Of a DNA stretch of 64,000 nt, positions 46,876 to 56,710 are shown in pieces. Position 1 is the stretch's first letter. Each line of letters begins with the position of its first letter. This stretch comes from Chitinophaga sp. S165 (GTDB taxonomy: Bacteria; Bacteroidota; Bacteroidia; Chitinophagales; Chitinophagaceae): positions 1,304,839-1,368,838 of the forward strand of contig NZ_QGTG01000001.1 of the NCBI RefSeq assembly GCF_003182155.1. Reading direction: 5' to 3'. A program made the translations under genes and the position numbers. The notes under the pieces are model-generated. The model was given only the letters and a program-made list of their open reading frames with translations. It was not told where the DNA came from and made no database searches.

Positions 46876-46912
46876 AAAGCCCGTTTCGCTCATCGAAACG
46901 GGCTTTATTTTT
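46876..46912 (+). terminator. Rho-independent terminator after the DUF192 gene
   Basis: AAAGCCCGTTTCG (46876-46888) pairs with CGAAACGGGCTTT (46894-46906) around a 5-nt loop, and is followed by a T-rich tail (ATTTTTTG). It ends the protease-mqnE-DUF192 unit. Confidence 0.92.
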
Positions 46913-47129
46913 TGCTTGCAAGCATTATTTCGATACCTTTATACCAGCCATAGCATTTGACTCCTCGCAACGCTGTGTATTGGAAATAAAATCATTCCTC
47001 TTACAGTGTGATTATAGAATATACCATACTTCATTTCTATTTATTCCCTCCCTGCCAACAGTCATTCGTCCAGTAATAAATGTTCGTGTCATTCGGAGAC
47101 ATATATTGATCACTTTTTAATCTTAACAT

Positions 47130-48533
47130 GTGAAAACTATCCTGATTGTCGACGACGAAATCCATATCTGCACATTGCTAACCACCATCCTTGCCAAAGA
47201 GGGTTATGAGGTAGATCATAGCGTATCCGGCGCTGTTGCTATTAAAATGGTAAAAGAAAAAATATACGATGTTATCTTTTGTGATTACCGGCTGAAAGAC
47301 AAGGAAATAGACGGCAGTGTTTTATCTCTTAAGATCAGGGAATTAAGCCCTGCTACCGGCATCGTTGTAATGACCGGTTATCCGGATGTACGGATAGCTA
47401 TTCAACTGATCAAACAAGGTATCTACGACTATATTGTCAAACCATTGAGCGCAGCCCAGGTTGTTTTGCTGGTGCAGAAAGTCCTCCTTCATCAGGCTGT
47501 TATCTCTAAAGAACAATTGCCACCTGCCAATCCCCCAGCGACAGGTCCTGTTTCCACTTACATATCACACAGAGGACAGCTCAGTCGATTTGTTTATGGT
47601 ACAGGAAATACCTCAAAGGAATTACATACGCAGATCAAACTGATCGCGCCCACTGACTATAGCGTTGTTATTCTGGGAGAAACCGGTACAGGTAAAGAAT
47701 CCGTCGCACATCTGATCCATAGTCAGAGTAAACGGAAAGACAAACCGCTTATAGCCATTGATTGCGGAAGTCTTTCCCGCGAGTTGGCATGCAGTGAATT
47801 GTTCGGGCATGAGAAAGGCGCATTTACCGGAGCTGTGCAGGCTAAAACTGGCGCCTTCCAGGAAGCTCACGGAGGTACTTTATTCCTTGATGAAATAGCT
47901 AACCTGTCTTACGAGGTGCAAACTGCCTTATTAAGGACTATACAGGAAAGAGTTGTACGCCCGGTAGGCAGTACGAAAGAAACACATGTGGACATCCGTA
48001 TTATTGTGGCCTCTAACGAGGACCTGCAACAGGCCGTTTTAGCCGGCAGATTCAGGGATGATCTATATTACCGGCTCAATGAATTTGCGATAAACGTACC
48101 TCCGTTACGTGAACGCCCGGATGATCTTCCGCTGTTCATATCTACATTCAAACAGGCCGTTGAAGACGAACTGGAAAGAGAGTGCGGTCCGTTGTCCGAC
48201 GAAGTACTGGCTGCATTTTCCAGTTATTCCTGGCCGGGTAATATCCGGGAACTTAAAAACGTAATGCGGCGTATCTGCCTGTTGTCAAAAGATAGAGAAC
48301 CTATCACGGCCGACCTCCTCCCGGAGGAATTACAACCTGTTTCTAAAGAATCATCCGAATCAATTGCAACCGGCGAGGCTAATTTAAAGAATGTTACGAG
48401 ACAGGCTGAATACCAGAAGATCCTGGATGTATTGCAAAAGGTACGCTTCAATAAATCGCAGGCGGCCAGGTTGATGAACATTGACCGAAAGACGCTTTAC
48501 AACAAGCTGCACACCTTGAACATACTGTTATGA
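47130..48533 (+). CDS. Sigma-54-dependent response regulator, NtrC family
   Basis: The 467-residue regulator has a receiver domain (phospho-acceptor Asp52 in FCDYRLKD, Lys104 in YIVKPLS) and a AAA+ domain. The latter shows Walker A GETGTGKE (183-190), the sigma-54 contact GAFTGA (230-235), Walker B GGTLFLDEIA and an arginine-finger region. A Fis-type helix-turn-helix closes the protein (NKSQAARLMNIDRKTLYNKL). It activates RpoN promoters after phosphorylation. The start is a GTG at 47130; the overlapping ATG at 47128 is followed by a stop. No histidine kinase gene is adjacent, so the partner kinase is elsewhere. Confidence 0.94.
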   Translation: MKTILIVDDEIHICTLLTTILAKEGYEVDHSVSGAVAIKMVKEKIYDVIFCDYRLKDKEIDGSVLSLKIRELSPATGIVVMTGYPDVRIAIQLIKQGIYDYIVKPLSAAQVVLLVQKVLLHQAVISKEQLPPANPPATGPVSTYISHRGQLSRFVYGTGNTSKELHTQIKLIAPTDYSVVILGETGTGKESVAHLIHSQSKRKDKPLIAIDCGSLSRELACSELFGHEKGAFTGAVQAKTGAFQEAHGGTLFLDEIANLSYEVQTALLRTIQERVVRPVGSTKETHVDIRIIVASNEDLQQAVLAGRFRDDLYYRLNEFAINVPPLRERPDDLPLFISTFKQAVEDELERECGPLSDEVLAAFSSYSWPGNIRELKNVMRRICLLSKDREPITADLLPEELQPVSKESSESIATGEANLKNVTRQAEYQKILDVLQKVRFNKSQAARLMNIDRKTLYNKLHTLNILL

Positions 48534-48535
48534 GC

Positions 48536-50815
48536 TTATTTCAGCTCTTCCATAGTGAATGATCTCTGACGTCCTTTATATTGTTTTCTAACATCCTGTA
48601 TATCCTTCTCCGTTACTTTAGCAGCGTGATTACTCCATGCGCTACGAATGAAACTCAGCACCTCTGCAATATCCTTGTCAGAGAATTCATCATTGCTCCC
48701 TATACCGGGCATATCACCACTTATTTCCGGCGCTTTATATTGCTTGCCGGCCACATTAACAGGTCCGGTCAGTCCAAACAAAACAATAGCCGCCAAACGG
48801 TGTTTGTCGCCCGTTACAATTTCTGACTGATTTAACGGAGGCGCAAGCGATTGTATACCATCTCCATCTGCCCCATGGCAAGTCTGACACACCGTTTTAA
48901 ACAAGATGGTCCCACGTGGATAAGTCTTTTGCAGGCTTTCGTCCATGCTCGCCTTCTTATGATTTTCGATATCCTTCATCACCCTCTTCAGGTGTTTGTA
49001 TAGTACCAGGGTGGTATCATTCTTCCATGCCGTAAGCTGCGCCATTAATGCCGTTTCTTTACCCGCCATTCTGCTGATAACGGCATCTGATACATATGGA
49101 TCATTAGCGCACATTCTTACGAGTTGCAATTGCAGGGTATCTGTTTCTTTCTCCAGTTGCGGAGGGAACGCCGGCAGTAATAGTGCTACATAAGGCGCCA
49201 GGAAAACATTTCGCTCAAGGCCGGTCAGCTCCTTCAATATTTCCCTGCCGTTGGAAGGGGTGATCACAGCCGGAAGTGCTGCGAGCGCCTGCGCCTGGAT
49301 ATATGGATTATGCTGATGAAGCATTACCATTACATCTGACAATTGTAGCGCACCTAAACCTTCCAATGTCCAGAGTGCATGGATCTGTCCGTTCACGCTA
49401 TCCCCACGTTGCAGGCGTTCTTTCAATGCAGGCGCCAGCGAGGTGTAATGATTATCAACGATCATCTGCTGCGCCTTGTCACGCACCCAGCCATTGGGAT
49501 TGTCCAGCAATGCCAACAGTTTACCGGGTTCATTCTGTATCTGTACAGGAACTGTTTTCTTACCTGCAGGTACGATACGGTAAATGCGGCCACAGTTCAA
49601 CGGATTGGTCAGGCTACGACTTTTGATCTCATTTTTAAGATAAGGCGTGAGGTAAGTTTTATGCTGAATGATGCCTCTGTACATATCTACGATGTACAAA
49701 GCGCCATCCGGGCCATCATACAAGCTTACCGGTCTGAAACGTTCATCATTGCTCGACAGGAATTCGTAGCCCTTATAGGCCTGGTGTCCCTTTACAATAT
49801 AACCGCTGTCTTTGATAATATTCCTTTTAATGAGGTTGCCCGAGGGCTCCGCTACGAAAATATTGTTATCATAGGCCTTACCCAGCAATCCACCTCTATA
49901 GACCAATGGTCCGCAGGCAGCCGTCATATTACGTAGCCGGAGGCTATCGTCCAGAACGCCTTTCATATACCCTCTGTTCACACCGGTGGTAGCCCTGACT
50001 GGATACACCCGATTGTCGGGTACGATCTTTTCATCATAACCGGATACATTTTTCTGCTGCGGATTATGGGCGCCCAGTCCGGCCGGGAAATAATCGCCCA
50101 ATACGTTTTCAGAATTGTTGTTATAAAAGAGACGGCCGTAATTATCCTGGGAAATTCCCCACTGACCGCGGAAATGTGTTTGTTCTTTTAACCATTTGCC
50201 ACCTATCTTACGGTAGCGCTTATCTGATTTTGCATTGTAGATCCAGTTATCCATGGCTCTCAGCAAACCGTTCGGCTGGTGCTCCACATTACCACCTTCT
50301 GTATATTTATCATCAACCAGTGTTCGTTTTCCGGGTTTGTCATTGTTGATCTCAACAAACCATAACTTCGGAGGTTCAGCTATCAGAATACCGTTCTCCA
50401 CAAAGCAGATAGCTCTTGGTAATACGAGGGAATCGAGGAATATATTGCGTTTATCTGCCACACCATCGTGGTCCGTATCTTCCAGGATCACTACTTTTCC
50501 GTTGGGAATATCTTCCCCGGTACCACTGGTATCGGGCATATAACCTGTCATCTCTACCACCCACATACGTCCCTTTTCATCAAACGTCATAGCAACCGGC
50601 ACTGTTACGACTGGCTCTGCTGCAACCAGCTGTACTTCCAGACCTTTCTCCACTTCCATATGTGAGATAGCTGTTTTTGCATCCAGAACGGGCGATGCTG
50701 CATATTTTTCACGAATAGCCAATGAGTCTGATTCCTTTGAGGACTTCGTGCTCCCACCGTTGTTACATGCTGCCAACAAGAAGCCGATCGCTAAGAGATA
50801 AAACCTGTAACGCAT
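48536..50815 (-). CDS. PVC-type haem-binding dehydrogenase-like lipoprotein
   Basis: The 759-residue product has a lipoprotein signal (LLAACNNGG, Cys17) and an N-terminal beta-propeller resembling soluble glucose/sorbosone dehydrogenases (MTFDEKGRMWVVEMTGYMPD, VVILEDTDHDGVADKR, LYIVDMYRGIIQHKTYL). A helical HEAT-like middle follows, then a C-terminal cytochrome c domain with CQTCHGADGDG near residue 640 and a distal Met region (SGDMPGIGSNDEF). Such proteins are thought to oxidise sugars or other alcohols at the cell surface and pass electrons to haem. No sugar-utilisation gene is adjacent. It converges on the regulator gene with only 2 bases between them. Confidence 0.88.
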   Translation of the reverse strand: MRYRFYLLAIGFLLAACNNGGSTKSSKESDSLAIREKYAASPVLDAKTAISHMEVEKGLEVQLVAAEPVVTVPVAMTFDEKGRMWVVEMTGYMPDTSGTGEDIPNGKVVILEDTDHDGVADKRNIFLDSLVLPRAICFVENGILIAEPPKLWFVEINNDKPGKRTLVDDKYTEGGNVEHQPNGLLRAMDNWIYNAKSDKRYRKIGGKWLKEQTHFRGQWGISQDNYGRLFYNNNSENVLGDYFPAGLGAHNPQQKNVSGYDEKIVPDNRVYPVRATTGVNRGYMKGVLDDSLRLRNMTAACGPLVYRGGLLGKAYDNNIFVAEPSGNLIKRNIIKDSGYIVKGHQAYKGYEFLSSNDERFRPVSLYDGPDGALYIVDMYRGIIQHKTYLTPYLKNEIKSRSLTNPLNCGRIYRIVPAGKKTVPVQIQNEPGKLLALLDNPNGWVRDKAQQMIVDNHYTSLAPALKERLQRGDSVNGQIHALWTLEGLGALQLSDVMVMLHQHNPYIQAQALAALPAVITPSNGREILKELTGLERNVFLAPYVALLLPAFPPQLEKETDTLQLQLVRMCANDPYVSDAVISRMAGKETALMAQLTAWKNDTTLVLYKHLKRVMKDIENHKKASMDESLQKTYPRGTILFKTVCQTCHGADGDGIQSLAPPLNQSEIVTGDKHRLAAIVLFGLTGPVNVAGKQYKAPEISGDMPGIGSNDEFSDKDIAEVLSFIRSAWSNHAAKVTEKDIQDVRKQYKGRQRSFTMEELK

Positions 50816-50993
50816 TCTTATAAATCGATTGTAAAGCCCAAAATATAAATTAAATTAGGAAATAGGAATTAAGAATGAGGAATGAAATATTGATGCGGTT
50901 GACCGGCAGCGGGCTGTTACAACCTGTCATTTTCAATTCCCAATTCCTAATTGTTTATTTATCTTCGTTTCTTTTATACCATTTATCGCGCTT

Positions 50994-52256
50994 ATGGGAC
51001 GTTTCCAAGGATTGTTAGGGATAATTCTTATCCTGGGACTTGCATACCTGGTTTCCAACAACAAAAAAAAGATCAATTTCCGGCTGGTAATCAGCGGAAT
51101 AGGCCTGCAGGTATTAATTGCCCTGCTCATCTTTAAAGTAGGGTTTGTTTTCCGCTTTTTCCAGGGTATCGGGAAGGCAATGGGCAAACTGGAACAATTT
51201 GCCCGCGAAGGCGCTGCTTTCGTATATGGAGGCATTGCCGTAGAACAGGCGCCGGGTACGATAGGCAACTACCTCACCGGTGGGTTCGTATTTGCATTTA
51301 ATATTACTGCAGCTATCATACTTGTATGTTGTCTTGTGGCAATTCTATATCACTATGGCATCATGCAGCGCATTGTAGCGGTGATCGCGAAGGCGATGAA
51401 CGTCATTATGCGCGTGAGCGGCGCGGAAGCGCTGAGTAACGTGGCCAGTGCCTTTGTGGGCCAGATCGAGGCCCAGGTAATGATACGCCCTTATCTGCCT
51501 TATATGACCAAAAGTGAGTTACTGGCGTCTATGAGCGGAAGTCTGGCCTGTATTGCCGGGGGGATACTGGTAGTATACTCCAATATGGGCAAGGCCGCCG
51601 GCATGGACCTCGCGCCGATGCTGATCACTGCCAGCCTGATGGCGGCCCCTGGTGCACTGGTGATCTCCAAGATCGTTTTTCCCGAAACGGAAGAATCGCA
51701 GACAATGGGTAAAGTGAAACTGGAGGTAAAAAGCCAGTATGTAAATGTGATCGACGCTATCACACATGGAGCGGGCGATGGTTTTAAAATAGCCATGAAC
51801 GTGATCGCGATGATCATTGGTTTCGTGGCGCTTATTGCATTCCTTGACTGGGGATTACTGAAGATAGGTCAGCTGTTTCATCTGGACTTCGTACTGAGCC
51901 TGAACTGGATCTTCGGAAAACTCTTCTATCCTATTGCATGGGCTATGGGCGTGCCTACTTCGGACGTAAACAGCGTAGCGACATTGCTCGGACAGAAACT
52001 CAGCATCAACGAATTCATTGCCTTCAAGAACCTTACAGATAAGACTGTGCCCGTGTTAACGGAAAAGGGATTACTGATCGTGAGTATCGCGATCTGTGGA
52101 TTTGCCAATTTCAGTAGTGTGGGTATGCAGATAGGTGGTATTGGCGTACTTGCGCCGGAAAGACGCGCTGATCTCGCCAGTCTTGGTTTAAGAGCGCTCT
52201 TCTGCGGAACGCTGGCGTCCTACTTATCAGCTACGATTGCAGGAATACTGATTTAA
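50994..52256 (+). CDS. Concentrative nucleoside transporter, NupC/CNT family
   Basis: The 420-residue protein has about ten predicted helices. The family sections GVAYLVSNNKK-like N-terminus, GAAFVYGGIAVEQAPGTIGN, FVGQIEAQVMIRPYLPYMTK, MSGSLACIAGGILVVYSNMG and FANFSSVGMQIGGIGVLAPE place it in the CNT family. These use sodium or proton gradients to import nucleosides. A nucleoside phosphorylase is encoded at 25.4 kb, so salvage is active, but the two genes are not linked. Confidence 0.93.
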   Translation: MGRFQGLLGIILILGLAYLVSNNKKKINFRLVISGIGLQVLIALLIFKVGFVFRFFQGIGKAMGKLEQFAREGAAFVYGGIAVEQAPGTIGNYLTGGFVFAFNITAAIILVCCLVAILYHYGIMQRIVAVIAKAMNVIMRVSGAEALSNVASAFVGQIEAQVMIRPYLPYMTKSELLASMSGSLACIAGGILVVYSNMGKAAGMDLAPMLITASLMAAPGALVISKIVFPETEESQTMGKVKLEVKSQYVNVIDAITHGAGDGFKIAMNVIAMIIGFVALIAFLDWGLLKIGQLFHLDFVLSLNWIFGKLFYPIAWAMGVPTSDVNSVATLLGQKLSINEFIAFKNLTDKTVPVLTEKGLLIVSIAICGFANFSSVGMQIGGIGVLAPERRADLASLGLRALFCGTLASYLSATIAGILI

Positions 52257-52282
52257 GTAAGTACACATAAATACTAACAAAA

Positions 52283-52327
52283 TCCGCCTTATCATCTTCC
52301 GGTACGCCGGCAAGAGGATAAGGCGGA
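52283..52327. terminator. Inverted repeat between the nucleoside transporter and DUF4259 genes
   Basis: TCCGCCTTATC (52283-52293) is the exact reverse complement of 52317-52327, with a 23-nt spacer that itself contains CCGG/CCGG. It lies between convergent genes and could end transcription from both sides, although the T-tracts are weak. Confidence 0.6.
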
Positions 52328-52349
52328 GCTCTTTATAGTATCAATCAGA

Positions 52350-52745
52350 TTAGCTTAGTCTTTTAACCAGGTCTGCCAGTACAGCATCCCAACCTTCGTA
52401 CTGTCCTTCGTCAGTTCTTACATCTCTCATTTCAGACGCGGCTCTGATCTTCTCAACAACAGCTACAGCCAGTTTGCGAAGTGCAGGTGTAGCCAGCAGG
52501 TCAAGAGAATCCAGGTTGTCGAGCGGATCTTCCGGGAAATCTTCACTTGCTTTTCCAGCCAGTGCGGCAACTACTTCTGCTGCCGCCAAAGCGTCTTCGC
52601 ATTCGGATGTATCCAGTATGCCATCCTTGTTAAGTGTGAACTGCAATGTGTCGGCAACCATGCCGCCATCTTTGTTGTCCATCATTTCAAATACCCAGTC
52701 TTGAGAGCCATCATTTTCGAAGTTTCTGGTACCCCATGTGCCCAT
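52350..52745 (-). CDS. DUF4259 protein
   Basis: The 131-residue soluble protein matches DUF4259: MGTWGTRNFENDGSQDWVFE at the N-terminus and AAAEVVAALAGK in the middle. The family is small, acidic and of unknown function, widespread in bacteria and sometimes near toxin-immunity genes. Here it lies 36 bases after the smc stop on the same strand. No motif suggests an activity. Confidence 0.85.
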   Translation of the reverse strand: MGTWGTRNFENDGSQDWVFEMMDNKDGGMVADTLQFTLNKDGILDTSECEDALAAAEVVAALAGKASEDFPEDPLDNLDSLDLLATPALRKLAVAVVEKIRAASEMRDVRTDEGQYEGWDAVLADLVKRLS

Positions 52746-52781
52746 GATATGTAGTTTTTTTGGTTTGCTTTATTGATTAAC

Positions 52782-55700
52782 TTAGTTGAGACTTCTGAAA
52801 TCCACCGGTACCAGCTTACTTACGCCTGGTTCCTGCATGGTAACACCGTAGATCACATCCACTGCCGCCATTGTCTGCTTGTTGTGCGTAACAATGATGA
52901 ACTGCGAATTGTCTGAGAACTTACGGATCATGTTTGTGAATTTACCAACGTTGGCATCATCCAGCGGCGCATCCACCTCATCGAGGATACAGAATGGTGC
53001 TGGTTTGATCAGGTAAATAGCAAACAGTAATGCTGTTGCTGTCAGTGTCTTCTCTCCTCCGCTCAGCTGTGTGATAGCTGCCGGACGCTTACCCTTCGGT
53101 TTGGCAATGATCTCGATACCAGTATCTGCCAGGTTTTCAGGATCGTTCAATATCATATCACACTGGTCTTCCTCGGTGAACAATGCCTTAAATACACGTA
53201 CGAAGTTTTCCTTTACCTGGTTGAAGGTATCCAGGAATTTCTGGTTAGCGGTTGCTTCCACTTCCTGAATAGTGGCCATTAACGACTCCTTCGCAGTTAC
53301 CAGGTCATTCTTCTGCTCCAGTATAAACTCATAACGCTTTTTCATTTCCTGGTAGGCCTCGATCGCGGTAGGGTTGATCTCTCCCATATTCTCAAGGCGC
53401 TTCTTCAATCGTTCGGCGCTTCCCTGCAATTCATCTACCGGCAATGTGGAACTACGCTGTTCGTCAATGATCTCGTCGAGGTTCACTTTAAACTCTACGC
53501 TAAGCCTTTCCTTCATAGATGCCAGCTGTAATTTCAGTTCATTCACCTTGTCCTTGATCACTGTCAGCGCCTGCTCGAGCTGTTCTTTGGCACGCTGGCG
53601 TGCACGAAGGCCGCTTTCCTTTTCCTGCAGCTGGTTACGGAAGTTATAGTATTCCTGGTCCTTTTCGTTCAGTTCCTTCTCTTCTTCTTCTTTCCGGCGG
53701 AACAGATCGATCAGTCCATCTTCTGCTGTTCCCAGCTTGTCCTCCGCAGCCGCAATATTTGCTACTGCATCTTCCAGCTGTGATTTATTACTGGTGATCT
53801 GCGTATGCAGATCAGATAACTGTTTGCGTTTAAAGTCGAGTTCCTGTCTCAGGGCCTGCACCTTACTTTGCTGGCGTGTATGCTGCAGGTTCTGGTTATT
53901 GAACTGCACATTGGCCTGGTTGAACTGTTGTTCAGCATCTGCCGACGCTCTCTCTGCCGCTACAATGCTGTCATGCAAGGTATGTACCTTTTCATTCAGG
54001 TCTTCCAGTTCTTCCTTTACACCTGAAATGCTTTCCTGGTTAGCTGCCAGGGAATCCTGCATTTCCAGCAGGCGTTTTTCGCCAGACTCGATCAGGTGAC
54101 GGAAGTTCTCAATACGGTTCTGCAATCCGAACACCTGGTTATTCAACTGGTTGATCTTCTCGCGGGCTGTATTGATATTATTTTCGTTCAGCTGACTGTT
54201 ATATCCTAATACCTGGTTGTGTTTGTCCTGGATCTGCTGACGCAGTGACGCTACTATTTCTTCCAGCGCTTTGATCTCTTCATCCAGTTTTTCCAGGTTC
54301 TTGGCACGACCCAGTTTCTTTCCTTCAAATAATCCTACGGAACCACCACTAAAACTGTACCTGCCGCGGTTCATCCTGCCGCTTTTCTCTATCACAAGTA
54401 CGTCCTGGTCGGCCAACTGACTGAATTCCAGGTTGCTGATATCTTCCGAGATAAATACTTTACCCAGCAAATAATTACCCAGCCCCTTGTAACGCTCTTC
54501 GAGTTCAACCACTTCCAGTGCCGGAATGGAACCTGATGGTGTGAACAAGCTTCCACCCTGGTGGTGGAACTGGTCCAAAATAAAGAAGTTAGCTTTCCCC
54601 TTTTTATTGTCATCCAGCAAGCGGATAGCCTGAACTGCTTCTGCTGCATTATTTACAACATAGTAGTTCAGATAAGGTTCAAGCAGATTCTCTACGCAGG
54701 TACGGTATTCTTCCTTACAGAAGAAAATATCACTCAGGATAGGCGCGTTATTATTCCAGTCTGTATTCTTCTTGAGGAACTTGATACTTTCAGGATAACC
54801 CTCCAGGCTGTCCACAAGGGATTTTAACAGGTCGTATTCATTCTTCTTCTGGTCCAGCGCACGATTCTCGTCCACCAATTTATCGCGGAGGCCTTCTATT
54901 TCACCTTGAGTAGCCAGGATCTTACCTTTGGTCTCTTCCTGGAAAGCTATCATATCTTCCAGGTCTGCTTTCTGGTCCTGCAGTGTTTCCTGAAGCGATA
55001 CTTTCTCTTCTTCCAGTTGTGTGATCTGCAGCTGACGTCCTGTCTTTTCTTCCTGTAACTGGTGTATGCTTCGTTGCAGGTTCTGAACGGAAGTATCGGC
55101 TACCGCCACTTTCTTTTCTGCCTCAAATTGCTGCCGTTGCCATTGTTGCTGATCGCGGCGTAGGTTTTCGAGAGATAGTTTCTTTTGATTAAAGGCTTCT
55201 TTCTTCTCGTCCACCATGTCCTGCAAGCCTTCCAACTGGTCCTGCAGTGATTCGAATGCGTCCTGCTCTTCTTCTACCTGTGTTTCAGTAAACGCGATAG
55301 AATCTGTCAATCCCTGCAACTGTCCTTCTGCATTACTCAGGAACTGACTGATATTGCGTTCCCGTTCTTTCAGATAGGTGAGCTGCTGGCTGGCCAGGTT
55401 CTTATCGTTTTCCTTCGTACGGATGGTAGATACCAGTTCGTTAAAGGACTTCTGCAGCACCTGCAGTTCCCTTTCCTTGGCGACGAAGTGCAGTTTATCT
55501 TCTTCCACACTGGCTTCTGAAGATGCGATCTCCGCTTCCAGCGCCAATTTCTTATCACTCTCCGCCTGTTGTTCGTCTGTCAGATCTTTAAAGGTGACGT
55601 TGAAACCTTCCAGTGCGGCTTTTGCAAGCTCAATACTGATCTCGCGATATTCCTTCTTTACCTCGTAGAAGCGCTCGGCTTTACGGGCCTGGCTTTCGAG

Positions 55701-56312
55701 GGTCTTTAAGTTATTATTGATCTCAAACAGCAGGTCCTCAATACGGTTCAGGTCACCTTCTGTAGCATCCAGCTTGGATTTGGCTTCCTTTTTACGCGTT
55801 TTATAGATGGAAATACCGGCAGCTTGTTCCAGCATACGGCGGCGGCTGTTCTCTTTGTCTTTGATGATGTCGTCCACCATCCCCAGCTCAATGATGGCGT
55901 ATGAGTCGGTACTAACACCAGTATCCATAAATAAGTTATGGATATCTTTCAGGCGGCAGGCTACATCATTCAGGCGGTATTCACTATCCCCGTTCTTGTA
56001 GAATTTACGGGTGATAGTAACAGTAGTGAACTCAGTTGGCAATACATTGCGGGTGTTCTCAAACGTCAGGCTCACTTCGGCCATACCACTGGCAGAGCGT
56101 GTCTTGGAGCCATTGAACACCAGCCCTGACTGATTCTCTGAACGCAGGTTACTGATCTTATGCTCGCCTATCACCCAGCGGATGGAGTCGATAATATTAC
56201 TTTTGCCGCATCCGTTGGGGCCAATTACCCCCGTTACGCCTTCATCGAAGTGTAACACCGTTTTGTCAGCAAAACTTTTGAAGCCTTTGATTTCTAATGT
56301 TTTTAAACGCAC
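52782..56312 (-). CDS. smc: Chromosome segregation ATPase SMC
   Basis: The 1176-residue protein has the SMC order: Walker A GPNGCGKSNIIDSIRWVIG (residues 30-48), a long coiled coil, a hinge at about 510-660, a second coiled coil, and the C-terminal signature LSGGEKTLTATALLFAIYLI, then Walker B FCILDEVDAPLDDANV. It folds into antiparallel arms that compact and segregate chromosomes with ScpA/ScpB, which are not in the window. A TATCTTTG box about 30 bases upstream of the ATG probably drives it. Confidence 0.97.
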   Translation of the reverse strand: MRLKTLEIKGFKSFADKTVLHFDEGVTGVIGPNGCGKSNIIDSIRWVIGEHKISNLRSENQSGLVFNGSKTRSASGMAEVSLTFENTRNVLPTEFTTVTITRKFYKNGDSEYRLNDVACRLKDIHNLFMDTGVSTDSYAIIELGMVDDIIKDKENSRRRMLEQAAGISIYKTRKKEAKSKLDATEGDLNRIEDLLFEINNNLKTLESQARKAERFYEVKKEYREISIELAKAALEGFNVTFKDLTDEQQAESDKKLALEAEIASSEASVEEDKLHFVAKERELQVLQKSFNELVSTIRTKENDKNLASQQLTYLKERERNISQFLSNAEGQLQGLTDSIAFTETQVEEEQDAFESLQDQLEGLQDMVDEKKEAFNQKKLSLENLRRDQQQWQRQQFEAEKKVAVADTSVQNLQRSIHQLQEEKTGRQLQITQLEEEKVSLQETLQDQKADLEDMIAFQEETKGKILATQGEIEGLRDKLVDENRALDQKKNEYDLLKSLVDSLEGYPESIKFLKKNTDWNNNAPILSDIFFCKEEYRTCVENLLEPYLNYYVVNNAAEAVQAIRLLDDNKKGKANFFILDQFHHQGGSLFTPSGSIPALEVVELEERYKGLGNYLLGKVFISEDISNLEFSQLADQDVLVIEKSGRMNRGRYSFSGGSVGLFEGKKLGRAKNLEKLDEEIKALEEIVASLRQQIQDKHNQVLGYNSQLNENNINTAREKINQLNNQVFGLQNRIENFRHLIESGEKRLLEMQDSLAANQESISGVKEELEDLNEKVHTLHDSIVAAERASADAEQQFNQANVQFNNQNLQHTRQQSKVQALRQELDFKRKQLSDLHTQITSNKSQLEDAVANIAAAEDKLGTAEDGLIDLFRRKEEEEKELNEKDQEYYNFRNQLQEKESGLRARQRAKEQLEQALTVIKDKVNELKLQLASMKERLSVEFKVNLDEIIDEQRSSTLPVDELQGSAERLKKRLENMGEINPTAIEAYQEMKKRYEFILEQKNDLVTAKESLMATIQEVEATANQKFLDTFNQVKENFVRVFKALFTEEDQCDMILNDPENLADTGIEIIAKPKGKRPAAITQLSGGEKTLTATALLFAIYLIKPAPFCILDEVDAPLDDANVGKFTNMIRKFSDNSQFIIVTHNKQTMAAVDVIYGVTMQEPGVSKLVPVDFRSLN

Positions 56313-56710
56313 AATTGCTTCGCTTTGTTTTTTTAAGCCGTCAAAGATAACTATGATTTCTCTGATTTATGACCAGGATTTGCCTAATCATACTATAATA
56401 ATCCATTTTTACCAGACTATTTATCTCCTTTTTTTGATAATCAGTATCTTAATCCTAGCCGGTCGCCTTTATTTTTCCAAAGAAAACAGTAATTTATCAG
56501 ACAACCATGTCCCGATTAGAATTTAATTATACACAGTTGTGTATAAATTACAGGTCAATGGTTGACCGGTAGTCGGGATGGATGATATTTGCGACTGTAG
56601 TATTATATTTAAACAGTATACCGTGAACAGAAGATAGCCGTGCGTGCGGATCAAGCATTCTTTTTGCTTATCAGCGATTTAAATAACTTTGTATATATTA
56701 AAATTTCCAG
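56313..56710. promoter_or_regulatory. Divergent promoter region between smc and the FUSC gene
   Basis: The region holds a minus-strand TATCTTTG box at 56342-56349 for smc. On the plus strand a TTG core at 56664-56666 lies 17 bases before TAACTTTG (56684-56691), which suits the FUSC-family gene at 56711. No gene or repeat was seen. The plus-strand frame 56182-56526 overlaps smc and looks spurious. Confidence 0.5.

Noticed and set aside
56182..56526. Plus-strand frame over the smc 5' end
   Set aside because: Shadow of the smc coding strand; SMC motifs are complete on the minus strand.
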